Source of the DNA: Apiotrichum sp. Y4204
Taxonomy: Eukaryota; Basidiomycota; Tremellomycetes; Trichosporonales; Trichosporonaceae
Assembly (NCBI GenBank): GCA_025531455.1
Contig: JAMYHL010000004.1
Coordinates: 248,001 to 312,000, forward strand
Direction: 5' to 3'
DNA length: 64,000 nt
In this document: one piece after another, positions 51,933 to 63,540 of the stretch
How the letters are laid out: each line of letters opens with the position of its first letter
Numbering within the stretch: position 1 is the stretch's first letter
The notes under the pieces: model-generated
What the model saw: only the letters and a program-made list of their open reading frames with translations
What the model was told of the DNA's origin: nothing
Database searches by the model: none
Program-made: the position numbers and the translations under genes

Positions 51933-54610
51933 ATGTCTCTCAACGAGCTGGTGTACAGCGGTGCGGGCGCGCAGCGCAGCGACGGGAAGATCCAGTGTGT
52001 GTCCCTTTTCGATTCTTACTAACATCAGCGCAACGGGCCCATCACGGCCGTTCTGGACACTCCGCCCTCTGCCGTTGCAGCAGGTCAACCCGTCCGCGTA
52101 TGGGCCATGGGACGAATCGACGGGAAGCTGGGGCGTAAACCGGCCGCGCAGCGCGCGCGGGCCGCCGCAGTCGCTCCAGAGCGCGTGTCTCGGCGTGATA
52201 TCCCAGAACCTACACACGTACGACCCCACGACGCTCACGGGACTCCCGCCACAGCAGGTGCAGCGGATCATGGCGCGTGCGCTTAGCGACCGACGGGCAA
52301 CGAAATCAGCTATCGGCGCACCGGGGAAAAGACCTGACGACGCGACGCTGTGGGTGTTCATCGCGCTCGCGGACCCCACCGGTGCGGCACAGCATGCAAA
52401 GTCGCATACACTCGCTCTTCCTCCGAGTAATACGCTCGCGCACCTCCCCCCCTCTCGGGAACGCACGGGACTCACGGCACTGCATCCGCTGATTGCCGCT
52501 CCGCTTCTGTTCAAACGCTTGGGCGGGGTGGAGAACTTTGCCTTTCTCACGACGCTCCAGCTCGACGGCGTGGATGACGCGGTCACGGACACAAGTATCC
52601 TCTCGCTGCGGTACGCCACCAACCTCACGTGTCTGTGGACGCGGGGCAGCCGCACGCTCAGTGACCACGGCATCCGCATGCTTTCGGCCAGTCTTGCTCC
52701 TCCAGAAGATGGCGGTGAGCCAGAGGGGCTCTGGCGCCTCCGCGCGTGGTTCCTCGCGGGGTGTCGACGGGTCGGCGACAGCGCGCTGCGGAGTTTTGCC
52801 AAATGGCCAGGACTGGTGCTGCTAGGTACGTTTTGCGGTGTCGTCTCCACTGACTCTAGATCTCCGCGACACGAGCTGCACAGAGCACGCGCTCGGGATC
52901 TTCAATCGCGCGAATGCCGCGTTGTGGGCTGCCCAGCCTCCCTTTCAGGCATGCAGCGACGGGCTGGTGGATCTCTTTGGGCCCGCCAACGCGGATACGG
53001 TGCTTGCAAACCTGGCGGAAACGCTGATCGCCCCGGATGTGCCCGCACCAGAAGACAACCGCACGCTCGCACTCCACCTCGTCCCTGGAGGGCAGCCAGA
53101 CGATGCACTGCTTCCTGAGCCGGTCCGCCAGCCATGGTCCATCCGGCCGAGCACCGCGCTCCGTGAGGCGTTCGGCTCCGCTGCTGGAGGCGTGTACCGG
53201 CACGGCATGGGGATGGTGTACGGCAAGAACGCATTCTTGGTATCGGACGACACGCGGGCACGGCGGCAGACTCTGACGCTGGCGCTGGAGCTCGGCGCAG
53301 AGGACGCACACATCGCGGCGTGCATTGCTCGGGGGGAACGGCCGCCAGAGAGGCGATATGAGCGCGAAGCGCGGGAAAAAGAGGAAATGCGGGCGCTGGA
53401 GAAGAAGCATCGCACACAGGAAAAACGCCTCGCGACGTACGAGGCGAACCGGCGCGAGTGGGACCCGGACTATGTCGCCCCGCTACCGAAACATATGCGC
53501 GAGGAAATGGAGAAGAAGGCGCCGGTCTTCCAGGACGCGGCGGCCCAGGCGGAGATAGCGGCACGGCGGGAGAATAAGGGCCAGCGCGGGGTCGTCGCTG
53601 GCGTTGGTGGAGACAGACGACTCATGCTCGTCCGCATGGTCGCGCCCGAGTGGGAGGACATGCGCGTCGGCCCCGCCGCGGTGGTGACTGAACTCCGGGC
53701 GAAGCGCACCGGCGGCGCCGACGTCGCGAACATGCTCATGTCGTATGTCCCGCACTCGCAGATAGCTTCCCAGGTGTCGTCGCAGGTGGCATCGTCACAG
53801 CCGTCGATGTCGTCCCCGCCGCGCATGTCGTCGCCGTCCTCCATGCCCGCCTCCCCAGACGTCAAGCCGACGGGCGCGCAGCTGGATATTAAGCCGACCG
53901 CCTCGCAGCTCGCCGCTTCGGATATCAAGCCCTCGGCATCACAGCTCGCCGCCTCGATTCAACTCGACACCAAACCCACGCTCTCACAGGTCGGCAAACC
54001 GTCGCAGAAACACTTCAACCCGTTCCGCACGCAGCGCGGCGCACGCACCGCCTCGGGGGTGACGCGGCTGGGAGAACATATCTGCCCCGAGGTCGAGACC
54101 AAGCCGGTGATCGAACCGGTGCGGGCAGCCACGCCCCTTGGGAAGAGCGCGTCCAGTGTGACGCCATTGGGAAAGAGCGGGGTTATGCCCATTGGCAAGA
54201 GCGCGTCGGGTGTCACGCCGTTAGGGAAGACTGCATCTGTTGGCAAGAGCGGAGTCACACCACTTGGCAGGAGCGCGTCCGGGGGCAAGAGTGAGGTCAC
54301 CCCGGGGAGGAGCGGCGTCACACCGCTTGGGAAGAGTGCATCTCTTGGCAAGAGTGTAGTCACACCACTGAAGAGCGGAGTCACCTCGCTAGGCAGGAGC
54401 GGAGTCACTCCACTAGGCCGGACGACGTCCACGCCGCGACCTACTCCGACCAGCTCACAGCCGAAGCCCAACACGCAGAAGCCCGCCACGGCGAAACCCA
54501 CGCCCAAGGCCGCGAACGCCAACCCACCAAAGTCGACACAGACGACACTCAGCTTTTTCAAGCGCAAATCGGACGAGGCCGGGGGACCGGGGGCGAAGCG
54601 CGTCAAGTAA
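51933..54610 (+). CDS. LRR-like protein with Lys/Gly repeat region and C-terminal PIP box
   Basis: I do not recognise the family. Exons 51933-51994, 52029-52825 and 52860-54610 join to 869 residues across two 34-nt introns. The start at 51933 (MSLNELVYSGAGAQ) is in frame through a good gtgtgt...ctaacatcag intron. Residues of about 190-310 (LQLDGVDDAVTDTSILSLRY, LRAWFLAGCRRVGDSALRSF, VLLDLRDTSC) look like leucine-rich repeats of the cysteine-containing, Amn1 type. A charged helix (EKEEMRALEKKHRTQEKRL) follows at about 455. Next are Ser/Pro-rich segments and a tandem region of VTPLGKS-like units. The last residues carry QTTLSFF (847-853), a canonical PCNA-interacting box, then KRKSDEAGG...KRVK, a likely nuclear signal. 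Inference: a nuclear replication- or repair-linked scaffold. Confidence 0.8.
54130..54425 (+). repeat. Coding tandem repeat of VTPLGKS-like units
   Basis: About a dozen degenerate units such as TPLGKSAS, VTPLGKSG, VTPLGRSA and VTSLGRSG follow each other within the PIP-box protein. Each adds Lys or Arg and Ser/Thr next to Pro, so the segment is basic, disordered and possibly phosphorylated. Confidence 0.8.
54539..54559 (+). other. PCNA-interacting (PIP) box coding segment
   Basis: Encodes QTTLSFF, matching Q-x-x-(L/I/M)-x-x-(F/Y)-(F/Y) with the two aromatic residues. It is placed 16 residues before the stop, the usual location for PIP boxes in polymerases and repair nucleases. Confidence 0.7.
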
Positions 54611-56148
54611 GAAGCAATATTGTTGTAATGCATGTATTGTATAGCTACTACTTTGTACTGTAGATGTCCTGCGCCCGAGTCAAGGGGCGCCCACGCGCCC
54701 CGCCGCCAACGACGGCGGAGCATCGCGTCCTCCGGCTTATATCAAGGGCAGGTTCGTTCTTCCCCCCGGCCGGCGAGCCGGGTCCCGTACCGCGCGCCAT
54801 GGGGCTGGCAGTGGCAGAGTAGTCTGCAGGGTGGGGGGTGAGGATGTGGAGAGGGAGAGAAGGAGGGAAGAGGAGGGGGAGGGGAGGGAAGGGGAGAAAG
54901 GGGAATGTAAGTACGCTTTTCCGCACCGCTGTTGGCTCGGTACACTGTGCGCCATTCTCGACATCGGCATCGACATCGACATCGACGATATTGATGGGAA
55001 TGGATGAGATATGGTGGAATGTCAAGACAGAAATAAGAAAGAACACAGAACAGAAAAAAAGTTGGCGAAAGAAAATCAAACGCAACCCACTCTCCGGCCC
55101 TTTGGTCTGGATTGACCAGATCGTGTCAGGTCACGAATCGCGAACTTGAAGCTGTCGCGGCGCTCAACAGGGGTTCGCCCCAACACGTGTTTTTACATAA
55201 CGGCACGTACGGCACAAACACGGGTCGTCACTGGGTGGCGGCTCATTTGTGGCGTCCTCGATCTCTCAGATCTCTTCCCGCCCCTTTCATCGACTCTTTT
55301 TCTTGCTTGTCATCCATCGCTTCCCACACATTCTTCCGCATCCGGCTCTCAAGCAATTTCCGCAGAGAGAATATCGCGGGGCGTAGGGCACGAGTTCGAT
55401 GTGGAGAGTGGCATGAGTGCCTGAGTCGTGACAGTCATTGAGTGGGAAGAAGCAGAGCGCTATGACGCCCGCAAGTAGCAGGCGTCGTCACCGAATCGTA
55501 TTCCTCCTGCTTATATGGGAGTGTTCATGCGCCAGCTGCGCCGTGAAGGGCTCGGATGTCTGCATCTGTTCCATTTGCACGCCAAGATCCTTCGGTCATC
55601 CATTTGTGCAGATATAGCAGAGACGAGGGAGAGGGCTTGGACAGGGCACTGGAACGGACCGCCGCACTGCGCTCGCTTTCGGGCCCTTCTGGGGGACGAG
55701 TGGCGCCGGGTGGCGTCAACGACTGGTAGAGAGGACAGTGGGCGTCGAGACAACGGAGGGAGGATGAGGACATGCACGGAGGTTGAGAAAAAACATCGAC
55801 TTTTTTGTCTTGTGTTGTGAACAATCCACTTTGTCACTACTACTTGCACTTGCATGCCCACTGACCAGGTGTTCGAGCTCGATCAATCACGCTAGCATAC
55901 CTTTCATCTGCAACTCCCTCATCATATCCACATCTACATTCTGCACTTATCTGCACACTTGCACTCGCTCTATCCACCTGTGTCTATCCACTGCTTTCTT
56001 TGCCGCACCTGATTCTTGAGCGCCTACCGCCCTCGCCTGTCGCCTCGGTACTTCCACTCGCTCGCCACTCGCCTGCAGTCATCTCACACACCATCACTCT
56101 CTCTTTACTTTTCTCGTCTCTTCGTTCGTCCCCCATCCGCTATCCACA
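54611..56148. other. Intergenic region ahead of the G-gamma gene
   Basis: About 1.5 kb. It includes a purine-rich run (54840-54905, gggagaaggaggg-like), a short gacatcgacatcgacat array at about 54958-54985, and a C/T-rich leader from about 55880 to the ATG. No gene with family similarity. Confidence 0.5.
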
Positions 56149-57140
56149 ATGCAGCCCGCATCGCCGCCGCGCCGCGCCAAGAACTCCATGGCCGAGCTCC
56201 GCCTCCGCCGTCTCCTCGAGCACAATCAGCGCCTGCGCGAGGACCTCGCGCGTCCACGAATCCGCGTCTCTGAGGCGAGCATGAGGTGCGTGAAACCTGG
56301 AGCACTGGAGTCTAGATCATGGAGCAGTGGATCATCAGAAGTGGGACGCAGACGGGGTCGGAGGCATGGAACAGCCGACAGGGCTCGGAATGCCGTACAG
56401 CCGGCCCCCTCTCGCATTCGCTGGCGATTGCGTCCGCGTCCTATCACGTCCTGTTCTCTCCCACCGTGTCGAAGTTGGCACCCGCGAACCCTGTCCGTGA
56501 TGCGGAGTCCCAGCAGCCAAAGATCACCACGCGCTGGGCATCCAGACGGCTGGCGACCCAACTGCGGATGAACCATAATCTAACCATGCCGAGATGGATC
56601 TTGGCACGTGAAGTGAAGCTCCAGATATCCACATAGGTGATCATTTGGATTGCCTGGATCTTGTGGATCCTGTTCGGTTCGTTTGCCATCAGCACTAACC
56701 CCAGCCTTATTTCGTTCTCCACCACGACGCGCGATCCGCTCCTCCCCAATCTGTGGGGCGAGCTCAAGAAGGGCGAGGACCCGTATGCCCCCCCGGAGAC
56801 GAGCTGCTGTGTCGGTGAGTGCTGCGGTGCAGAGCATGCAGAGGAATGGTGCGCCGAGGGCGACGCAAGGGCGCGGCGCGCGCAGTCTGGGATGGCAATT
56901 TACCGCCCTGATCTCACCATGCTGGCTTGGACCGGCACGGCGTGAACGCCAGTGGCGGCGTCGGATCCCAATCGGCGGAGGCTGCGTGAGGCGACAATGC
57001 CGAGAGGCCGAGATGCCGGCCACTGAATGTCATGGCGCTGAGCTCGGCATCTACGCATCTAGACCCATACCCGCTGTTCAGTCCGCTGTTGTGACCCCTT
57101 CTCCTCTTCTCCATCAGCCGCTGACCCCTCAGTCCAGTAA
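56149..57140 (+). CDS. Heterotrimeric G-protein gamma subunit
   Basis: Small partner of G-beta in mating and nutrient signalling, held to the membrane by a prenyl group. Exons 56149-56285, 56705-56814 and 57133-57140 join to 84 residues. The first exon gives a basic N-terminus and a helix ([20 protein letters not shown]). The second gives [20 protein letters not shown], the G-gamma signature, and ends [11 protein letters not shown]. The third exon is only eight bases: it completes the last Val, adds Gln and the stop, so the end reads CCVVQ. CVVQ is a CAAX box with Gln, and the preceding Cys may be palmitoylated. The introns are 419 and 318 nt. Both 3' sites have the CTRAC signal. Which Gpg paralog it is cannot be told here. 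Confidence 0.85.
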
Positions 57141-57443
57141 CCCTCCGTTCCCGCCATGCCCTCACTATGACTTACTCATCCTTTCGGTATTTCTCGTCAC
57201 TACCCACACTCCCTCACCACCATCATACACACGCTCCACGGCGCCGCGCGCCGCGGCTAATTTGGCATCGAGGCTGCCATGCCCATGCCCATGTACAGCC
57301 TACTAATGTGATACATGCATAACTCGACAGAAGACCAGAGGGGGATTGGAGTGAGAGGAAGCTGATGCAGCTGGCTGCCGGGATGGGAAAATGAGGAAAT
57401 AGATGAAGAAACGCGGAATCCGCCGCAGAACACGAACCCTCGC
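57141..57443. other. Convergent spacer between G-gamma and PRP18
   Basis: 303 bp with the 3' ends of both genes. No coding potential beyond short frames. Confidence 0.5.
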
Positions 57444-58978
57444 TTATCCCATAGCCTGCGAGATGTTGTCCGGCGGACGCACCATCTGGGAGAACGTGAG
57501 GAGCCGCTTGACGGCCTGGATATACTTTCGCGACACCTCGTCGTTGAGCACGTGTGCGATATTGTCGGTAATCTTGCTGTCGCTCGAGCGCTCGTGGATG
57601 CCGACGGAGGTGACGCCGAGCGGCCACGCCGCGTTGCCAATCGAGAGGCGGAGGTAGGCGTCGTTTGCGCGCTGGTACGAGCGAACCTGCATGTAGTGGA
57701 CTACTTCTGCGAGGTGCCGGACGACATCCTCTGGTAGGTCCTGGGTGTCAGCAGTGAGGGAGAGGGGCTTATCCTAAGACAGGACAAGAGGGCAGCAGTG
57801 GCGATATCTGCACACTCCACTTACCCGATTACGGAGCATGCGGAACAACGGCTTGAGGTTCTGCGCGCTCTGCGCATGATTCGCCGACGCCATCTTGCCC
57901 GCCGCAGTGCGCTTCTCGTCGTCTGGCATTAGCACGACTCCAGCTCGTAGCTCACCAGGCCGGGCATCAAGCCACTCATCCCACTCCTTGAGGAGATTCT
58001 TAAACGCCCAATAAATGAGCGGATGGAGCTTATTAAAGTCCGTTTTGATCAGTCCCAGGTCAAGCGGACCCTCCTCCCGCCGCTCGTGCTTCTTCTTCTC
58101 CTCGCCGCGCGCCTTGCGTTCCTCCTCCTTGGCCGCGCGCTCCGCCACCGCTTTCCGGAAATCGTTTTGTGCCAACTTGCCCGCGTCGGTCGACAGCTCG
58201 AGGGCACGCAGGCGCGCCCGCCGCGCCGAGTCGGTCTCGCCGAACAGCCGGATCGGCTGGCCCCGGGAGCGCAGACGCCGGATACACTCGTCTGCGGATA
58301 TGTTGAACTTCTCGGTCGTGGAGGCTTCGCCTTCCGGCGCCGGGGAGCCGCCGGGCGTGTCTGCCATTGCGGCGAGGGATTTCTTGCGCATCGTCTCGGC
58401 CTGGGGTTAGCCTACTCTAAACAGAGAATGCGAAGTGGTATATGCCCAACAGGCAACTTGTGACTCAAGATCCACTCTCGGAACTCGAGACGTGGGACTT
58501 GCAAGACCCAAGATCCTCTGATCAGAAGATCACGAGCAAGACTCTCAAATCGGAATGTCGAGTGAGGATGAGCAAGTATCAAGGCTCATGAGTAGACTCT
58601 GGACCCGGCAGTGACTCATGACCAGAACTCGAGACCCAAGACTCGAGACTCGAGACCCAAGACTCGAGACTCGAGACCCAAGACTCGAGACTCGAGACTC
58701 GAGACTCGAGACTCGAGACTCAAAACCTAACGCTCACACAGCACACTCACCTCTTTCCGCATCCTCCCCGCGCGCTCCTCGGCCGCCTTCTTGCGCTCCT
58801 CGCTCATCTGTTCCTCCTTCTCCGCCGCCCTCCGCCGCTCCTCCTCGCGCCGCGCCTCGGCCGCGCGCTCCCGCTCCCGCTCCAAATCCCCGCGCCGCAC
58901 GTACTTCCGCCCGCCGTCGCTCCCGTCCCCGAAGTCGCTCGCCTTGCGCTTGTTGATCTCCGCTAGGAGGCCGTCCAT
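57444..58978 (-). CDS. PRP18: Pre-mRNA splicing factor Prp18
   Basis: Acts with Slu7 in the second step of splicing, stabilising the 3' splice site. Exons 58978-58751, 58400-57825 and 57740-57444 join to 366 residues, near the usual length. The start MDGLLAEINKRKASD is typical. A charged coiled region (REEERRRAAEKEEQMSEERK) follows. The splicing-factor motif SADECIRRLRSRGQPIRLFG lies in exon 2, followed by QNDFRKAV. The C-terminal Prp18 domain shows RTAAGKMASANHAQSAQNLK, NDAYLRLSIGNAAWPLGVT and VGIHERSS. The conserved loop of yeast Prp18 corresponds to the latter block. The first intron is 350 nt and contains a 98-bp array of heptamers; the second is 84 nt. This is a component of the machinery that reads the window's compact 3' splice signals. 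Confidence 0.95.
58627..58724. repeat. Array of 14 heptamers in the first PRP18 intron
   Basis: Heptamers actcgag and acccaag alternate in a higher-order 21-bp pattern (actcgag, acccaag, actcgag) three times, then actcgag five times more. The core ctcgag is palindromic, so neighbouring units can pair. Related diverged fragments continue to about 58475. Confidence 0.85.
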
Positions 58979-59299
58979 GATGGTGGGAGTGGTGGATTGG
59001 TGAAGGGTAAGTTGCGGTTGTTGTGAAATTGCTGGTTTGTGTGATTTGTGTGGTTTCTTTCGAGTGGCGCGATTGCCTCCACCTCTTTCCAGACTCTGCG
59101 CCCACCGGCTGCACCCGCATCGGCGCTGACGCCTCCACCACGCCGCCGTCACCTCGTCACCTCTCGATGACCACTGCCAGCTACACACCCTCTCTTCCTC
59201 TCTCGCTCATCATCATCATCCTCTTCCCTACCCTCCTGCACACCCCATCTACACCCTCACCCGTCGCTACGTAGCACGGGCACGACGACAAGCGACATC
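58979..59299. promoter_or_regulatory. Divergent promoter of PRP18 and MMS2
   Basis: 321 bp between the start codons. The PRP18 side has gtggattggtg at about 58990, with ATTGG (CCAAT on the minus strand) at 58994-58998. The MMS2 side is C/T-rich (tctcgctcatcatcatcatc). Confidence 0.45.
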
Positions 59300-60610
59300 A
59301 TGGCGAAGAGTGAGTATTCGTTCCCAACAGCCTGTGAGCGGAAGCACAAGCGACCCCAACCACCATCGTCCGACCACGACGCCGGGCTTGCACCCCGCGG
59401 CTGGATCTGCGCTCTGCCCTCTCTCGGCGCGCGATCTCCGCTCGTCGGCGTCGCCCTTTCCGTGGCGGCGTCTGGGAATACAAATACTGGACGTGAACCG
59501 CACCGCTCTCTGTCCCGAGGCTCTGGCACCCCGTTTCTCACATCGACCCGCCGCCGAGGGCACCAGTGTGGTCATTGATCGCGCGACACCCCATTTCTAT
59601 CTCTGCGAAGCTGCATTTCGGGGCCTATGGCGTCTGCTGCCTGTTTTGATCGTCTTCAACACCCCCGTTTCTCGCGATTCCCAACGTCGCATTCTGGAGT
59701 GCCGTCCGGCGTCCCGTCGCGTGCATTCCCGCTCGTCTTCTATATCAGTCACACTCCGCTCGAGTCCGCTCCATCCTGCCTCCCACAGCACTAACCCCAG
59801 TCCCCCGCAGTTTCCGCCTCCTTGAGGAGCTCGAGAAGGGCGAGAAGGGCCTCGGCGACGGCAGCTGCTCGTACGGTCTCAAGGACAGTGACGACATTGC
59901 CATGTACGAGTGGAACGGCACCATCCTCGGCCCGCCCCACTCAGCGTTTGAGAACAGGATCTTCTCCCTCAGCATCTACTGCGGCGACAAGTACCCTGGT
60001 GAGTGGATAGCTGTCGAGATGTAGCGGACATGGACCCGAGCGGACATCGGTCTCTGAGACCTCCGCCGCCTGTGCGTCGACGCCTCGTCGTCACGCAGCG
60101 GACCAAGACCTCCGACTCCCATGGTCTCCGACATCCATCCCCGGCACCCATCCCGGCTCGCACTAACTCCTCAGACCAGCCCCCCCTCGTCAAGTTTGAG
60201 TCGCGTATCAACCTTCCCTGCGTCGACCAGCAGGGCGTGGTGCGTACCTTCCCCGAGGCGCCGCTAGCCCCGGATTCGGATCATCTTCGAGCACCCCAGA
60301 CCTAACATTCCAGGTGGACCTCCGCCGCGTGGCCTCCATCGCCCAGTGGCGTCGCGAGCTTTCCCTCGAGAACGTGCTTGTCGAGCTCCGCAGGTAAGTC
60401 GGCGTGATAGCGGCTCGAGGATCGGGCGTCGGTATACTCAGAGGCGATCGGTGACGACCCCCAGCCTGTTGTCATGGCACGCCACTACTCCACTTGCTAA
60501 CTTGCAGGGAAATGGCCAACCCTTCGAATCGCAAGACGCCGCAGCCCCACGAGGGCACCGAGTTTCCCCAGCTCGACATTATCGCGCTCGCCAAGCAGCG
60601 GGGCCTCTAG
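59300..60610 (+). CDS. MMS2: Ubiquitin-conjugating enzyme variant Mms2
   Basis: Non-catalytic partner of Ubc13; together they build Lys63-linked ubiquitin chains on PCNA in error-free DNA damage tolerance. Five exons were joined: 59300-59309, 59801-59998, 60175-60239, 60314-60393 and 60508-60610, giving 151 residues. The 10-nt first exon encodes MAK; the join gives [20 protein letters not shown], very close to yeast and human Mms2. [20 protein letters not shown] and [19 protein letters not shown] are the UBC fold. The catalytic Cys block of true E2s is absent. [14 protein letters not shown] matches the variant type. The end [17 protein letters not shown] is also typical. The first intron is 491 nt. 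A PCNA link to the neighbouring PIP-box gene is suggestive only. Confidence 0.95.
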
Positions 60611-61088
60611 CGCCGTGCTTTGACACGGCAACACCTGTCGTCGATCGAATCCGCGGTCGTTCACTTCTAGCATTTTGCGTGGTGTGGTGTGTTTATTTCC
60701 GGGTCACTGGGCACCATGCAGACATACAACGAGCGCTCCGCGCTGCGGCAGCCAATCCTATACGCGGGCGAGATGCTGACATGGAGCGCGGACAGCTGCC
60801 GGCACCGAGAACCTCGACGCAGGGAATGGATCCGGGGTCTTCGGACTGGGGCTCTGGAGTTGTGATCTCGTGACGCCAGCGTCGGGCCCGACCACTATTC
60901 CAGGCGCGAGGTGACTGACGCCAGCCGAGGCTCACATTTCCGACTGACATTTGTGGACTGTCTCTGCAGAAAGCAGCGGCAAGAGGCCAGAGTCGAGAGG
61001 CGTCAACGCTTCAAAACATGGGACTGACAGTCACCGGTCGGGCGGTGCAATGGGCGTTTCCCGACATGAGGCGGGGCTGGTATCATGG

Positions 61089-61137
61089 GGCACGAGGCAT
61101 GAGGCTCGCGGCTCGCGGCTCGCGGCTCGACGCTCGA
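61089..61137. repeat. Heptamer array, seven units
   Basis: Units ggcacga, ggcatga, ggctcgc (three times), ggctcga and cgctcga, all with 7-bp period. Confidence 0.75.
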
Positions 61138-62678
61138 TCCTTGAGGCTTATCGCGTTCCGTCATGATCCATGAATCACGAGCTTTATGAGTTGATGGCGC
61201 ATGTCTCAAACGTAACTCTCACGCGCCTCACTCTACTAGCTCGCTCTGCTTCGCAACATCGCGTGGCTGTCGTGGCTGCGGTATTTGCAATGAGAAGCCT
61301 TCACGCCAGACATTGTATCTTGAATTTCTGAATTCCTGGAGACACGAGGCCACGAGGCGAGGTCCCGGCCAGCTGCGGCCTGGTGGCTACTGCGCTGCTT
61401 GCTGCTAGTTGCTAGGTCAGGGCCCACTGATCCCACTGATCCACTGGCCTGGATGCTCCATGATCCATGCAGGGGCACCACAAGGGCCTGGTGCGAGCGA
61501 CGTTGGCGGGATCAAGCGCAGTGATTCGGGTGACATGGACGGACTCGAGACTCCTGACGCTCTGATTGCGAGCTGAACTGGTATTGACTCGTACTGTACT
61601 ACTCACTGGGCACAGCCGTGTGGCGCATAGCGCAGACGCGCAGACGTCGTCTGGATATGCAAGGAATCACACACCGCACAGCAAGGTCGCGTGTGGGCTG
61701 TGGTATGTACAATGCAGACAAAAGAGCAAGCGGCACAAACAACAACAAAAGGAGAAAGGGGATACATGGATGTTCCCATCCAGCTTCCATCTTCCAGACT
61801 TCCGGGGACCCGGGGGATCGGGGGTCGGCGCGTGTCGTGCATGCTCCAGATTTCCGGACCCTCGTTCCCTCGTTGTTGTGGATGGCGGCGTAGATTGCAT
61901 AATTTTGGTTGCATGGCTGCGCGGTGTATCTGGCAATCTCGCGCTCGACGGGTGCGGCGATCGTGGGCTTGGGGTACAATGGGGACCCAATGGGGACCCC
62001 TTCGACCCCCCGACCCCTCTGCCCCTCGGCCCCTCGACCCCGTTGTCCGCGCATCCTGATATCTGGGCGTTGTGCAGAGGTTCGCGCCGGTCTGTGGGTG
62101 GTATGGGTGGTGTGCACGTTTTGCGACCAGATGCGACGAGACAAGGAGACGAGGAGAACAGGAGAGAAAAGAGCAGGGCACACACCAATGTACACACAGA
62201 GTGTGCGAGGTGATGATCAGCACAATGCACGAGAGATGGATCAATGGATGCGCGCTCAAAGAAATAAAAAGAGACATAAGGACAACAGCAACGACGACGA
62301 CGATTTCTTCCCCCTCCCCATCCACTCTTTCCACTTCCTCACCACCACCATCATCTCCTCGCCACCACCGCTTTCGCCGTCATCAGCAACACTACAAGCT
62401 ACAACACCCAGCCCAGCTCGCTACCACCCCACCGAGCAGGATCCCCGCCCCTGGTGTCTCGCTGCACGCGTCGCCGCCTGCGTCGAGCTCGTCGTCGCTC
62501 ACTGTTGCACCCTGCACCGCATTCCCCACTCCCATCCCCATCCCCATTCCCCATTCCTCAACTCGTATCCTTGTCCTCATATTCTGCTGTCCCCATCCGG
62601 ATCCCACTCCTGCGGTCATCATCCCTTTCGTCCCTGTGGTCTGAGCGGCGCCACCACGCCGCCGCAGCGCTGAGCTCT

Positions 62679-62725
62679 GGTCTCGAGGTCTCGAAGTCTC
62701 GAGGTCCCAAGAGGTCCCAGAGAGG
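62679..62725. repeat. Octamer-type array
   Basis: Units ggtctcga, ggtctcga, agtctcga and ggtcccaa, then degenerate gaggtccc copies. Similar to other short-period arrays of the window in base content. Confidence 0.65.
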
Positions 62726-63540
62726 TCCCCCCATTCCTGCCTGCGCCACCGCCAGCCACGCCGCACAGACGCGGGTTTTTTCGACCCTTTCTTCTCTCCG
62801 TTGTTTTCTTCTTTCCATTCTGTGTGACATTTTGAGAAGTGTGTGACAGACTGAAAAAGAGAAAGAGAGCGTGCATTGCATTCGATTTGTCTCGTCGCGC
62901 GTTGCAAGGCTCTTTGACTCTTACCCTCTGAGTGTTGAACAGAAGGGGAGTTTGCCCTCTGATCGCAGCTCGCAGTTCGTGGTCAGACCCCAAGCGTGGC
63001 GCTCATCAACGTCGCGTCGTCGTCGACCGCGTCGCACGGATACGACCTGCCGCCTTTGTTATCCTCTGCATCCTCAACGTTCTCCCCTCTTAAAGGCCGC
63101 CTCGTCACGTCAACGGCGCCAGCCCTTGCGGTCACCCTCCCCTTTGGGATCCTCGTCAACACAGGCCTCGACCTGGCAAGAGTTCCCCCTCGTCACAGCC
63201 TCCGTTGCTGGTACCGCCTGTGGCTGCAACCCCCCTCGTTCTCTCCTCCCTGAGGCAGGTGCTCTGACCGTATCGTCTTTTGCTGCTGCAGCAGCAACCG
63301 CAGTTGCTGGTTATCGTTCAAACCGGACCAGCCCTCCTCATCAAGCTTCTCGGGCCCTTGACCGCCGCCTCCGGCCGCCTCATTGCCACTGCCGTCCCTT
63401 GTCCTGTTGCTTTGAGCCCCTCCTGGCGTCTGGCGCCTCCGCTCTTGCATCCTGGCAACCTGGACGCACGTTGAGCTCCGCGCACCGTGCACCCCGGGTG
63501 CATTCTTGTCTCTCGGCAGTCGGAACTCGAATCCCCGACC

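Larger units (their letters stand above)
60611..63540. other. Long intergenic region with short-period arrays
   Basis: About 2.9 kb. It includes a heptamer array (61089-61137), octamer-like arrays (62012-62041 and 62679-62725) and, from about 62300, a C/T-rich stretch that may be a long leader of the gene entering at the right edge. Overlapping open frames in four or more frames near 61.6-62.7 kb reflect base bias. No family similarity seen. Confidence 0.5.

Noticed and set aside
51669..52850. Minus-strand 393-codon frame
   Set aside because: Antisense to the PIP-box protein, whose frame continues through good introns to a conserved-looking C-terminus.
61599..62673. Several overlapping frames of about 200-250 codons on both strands
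   Set aside because: Open in four or more phases at once over repeat-rich DNA, no preferred frame or introns.
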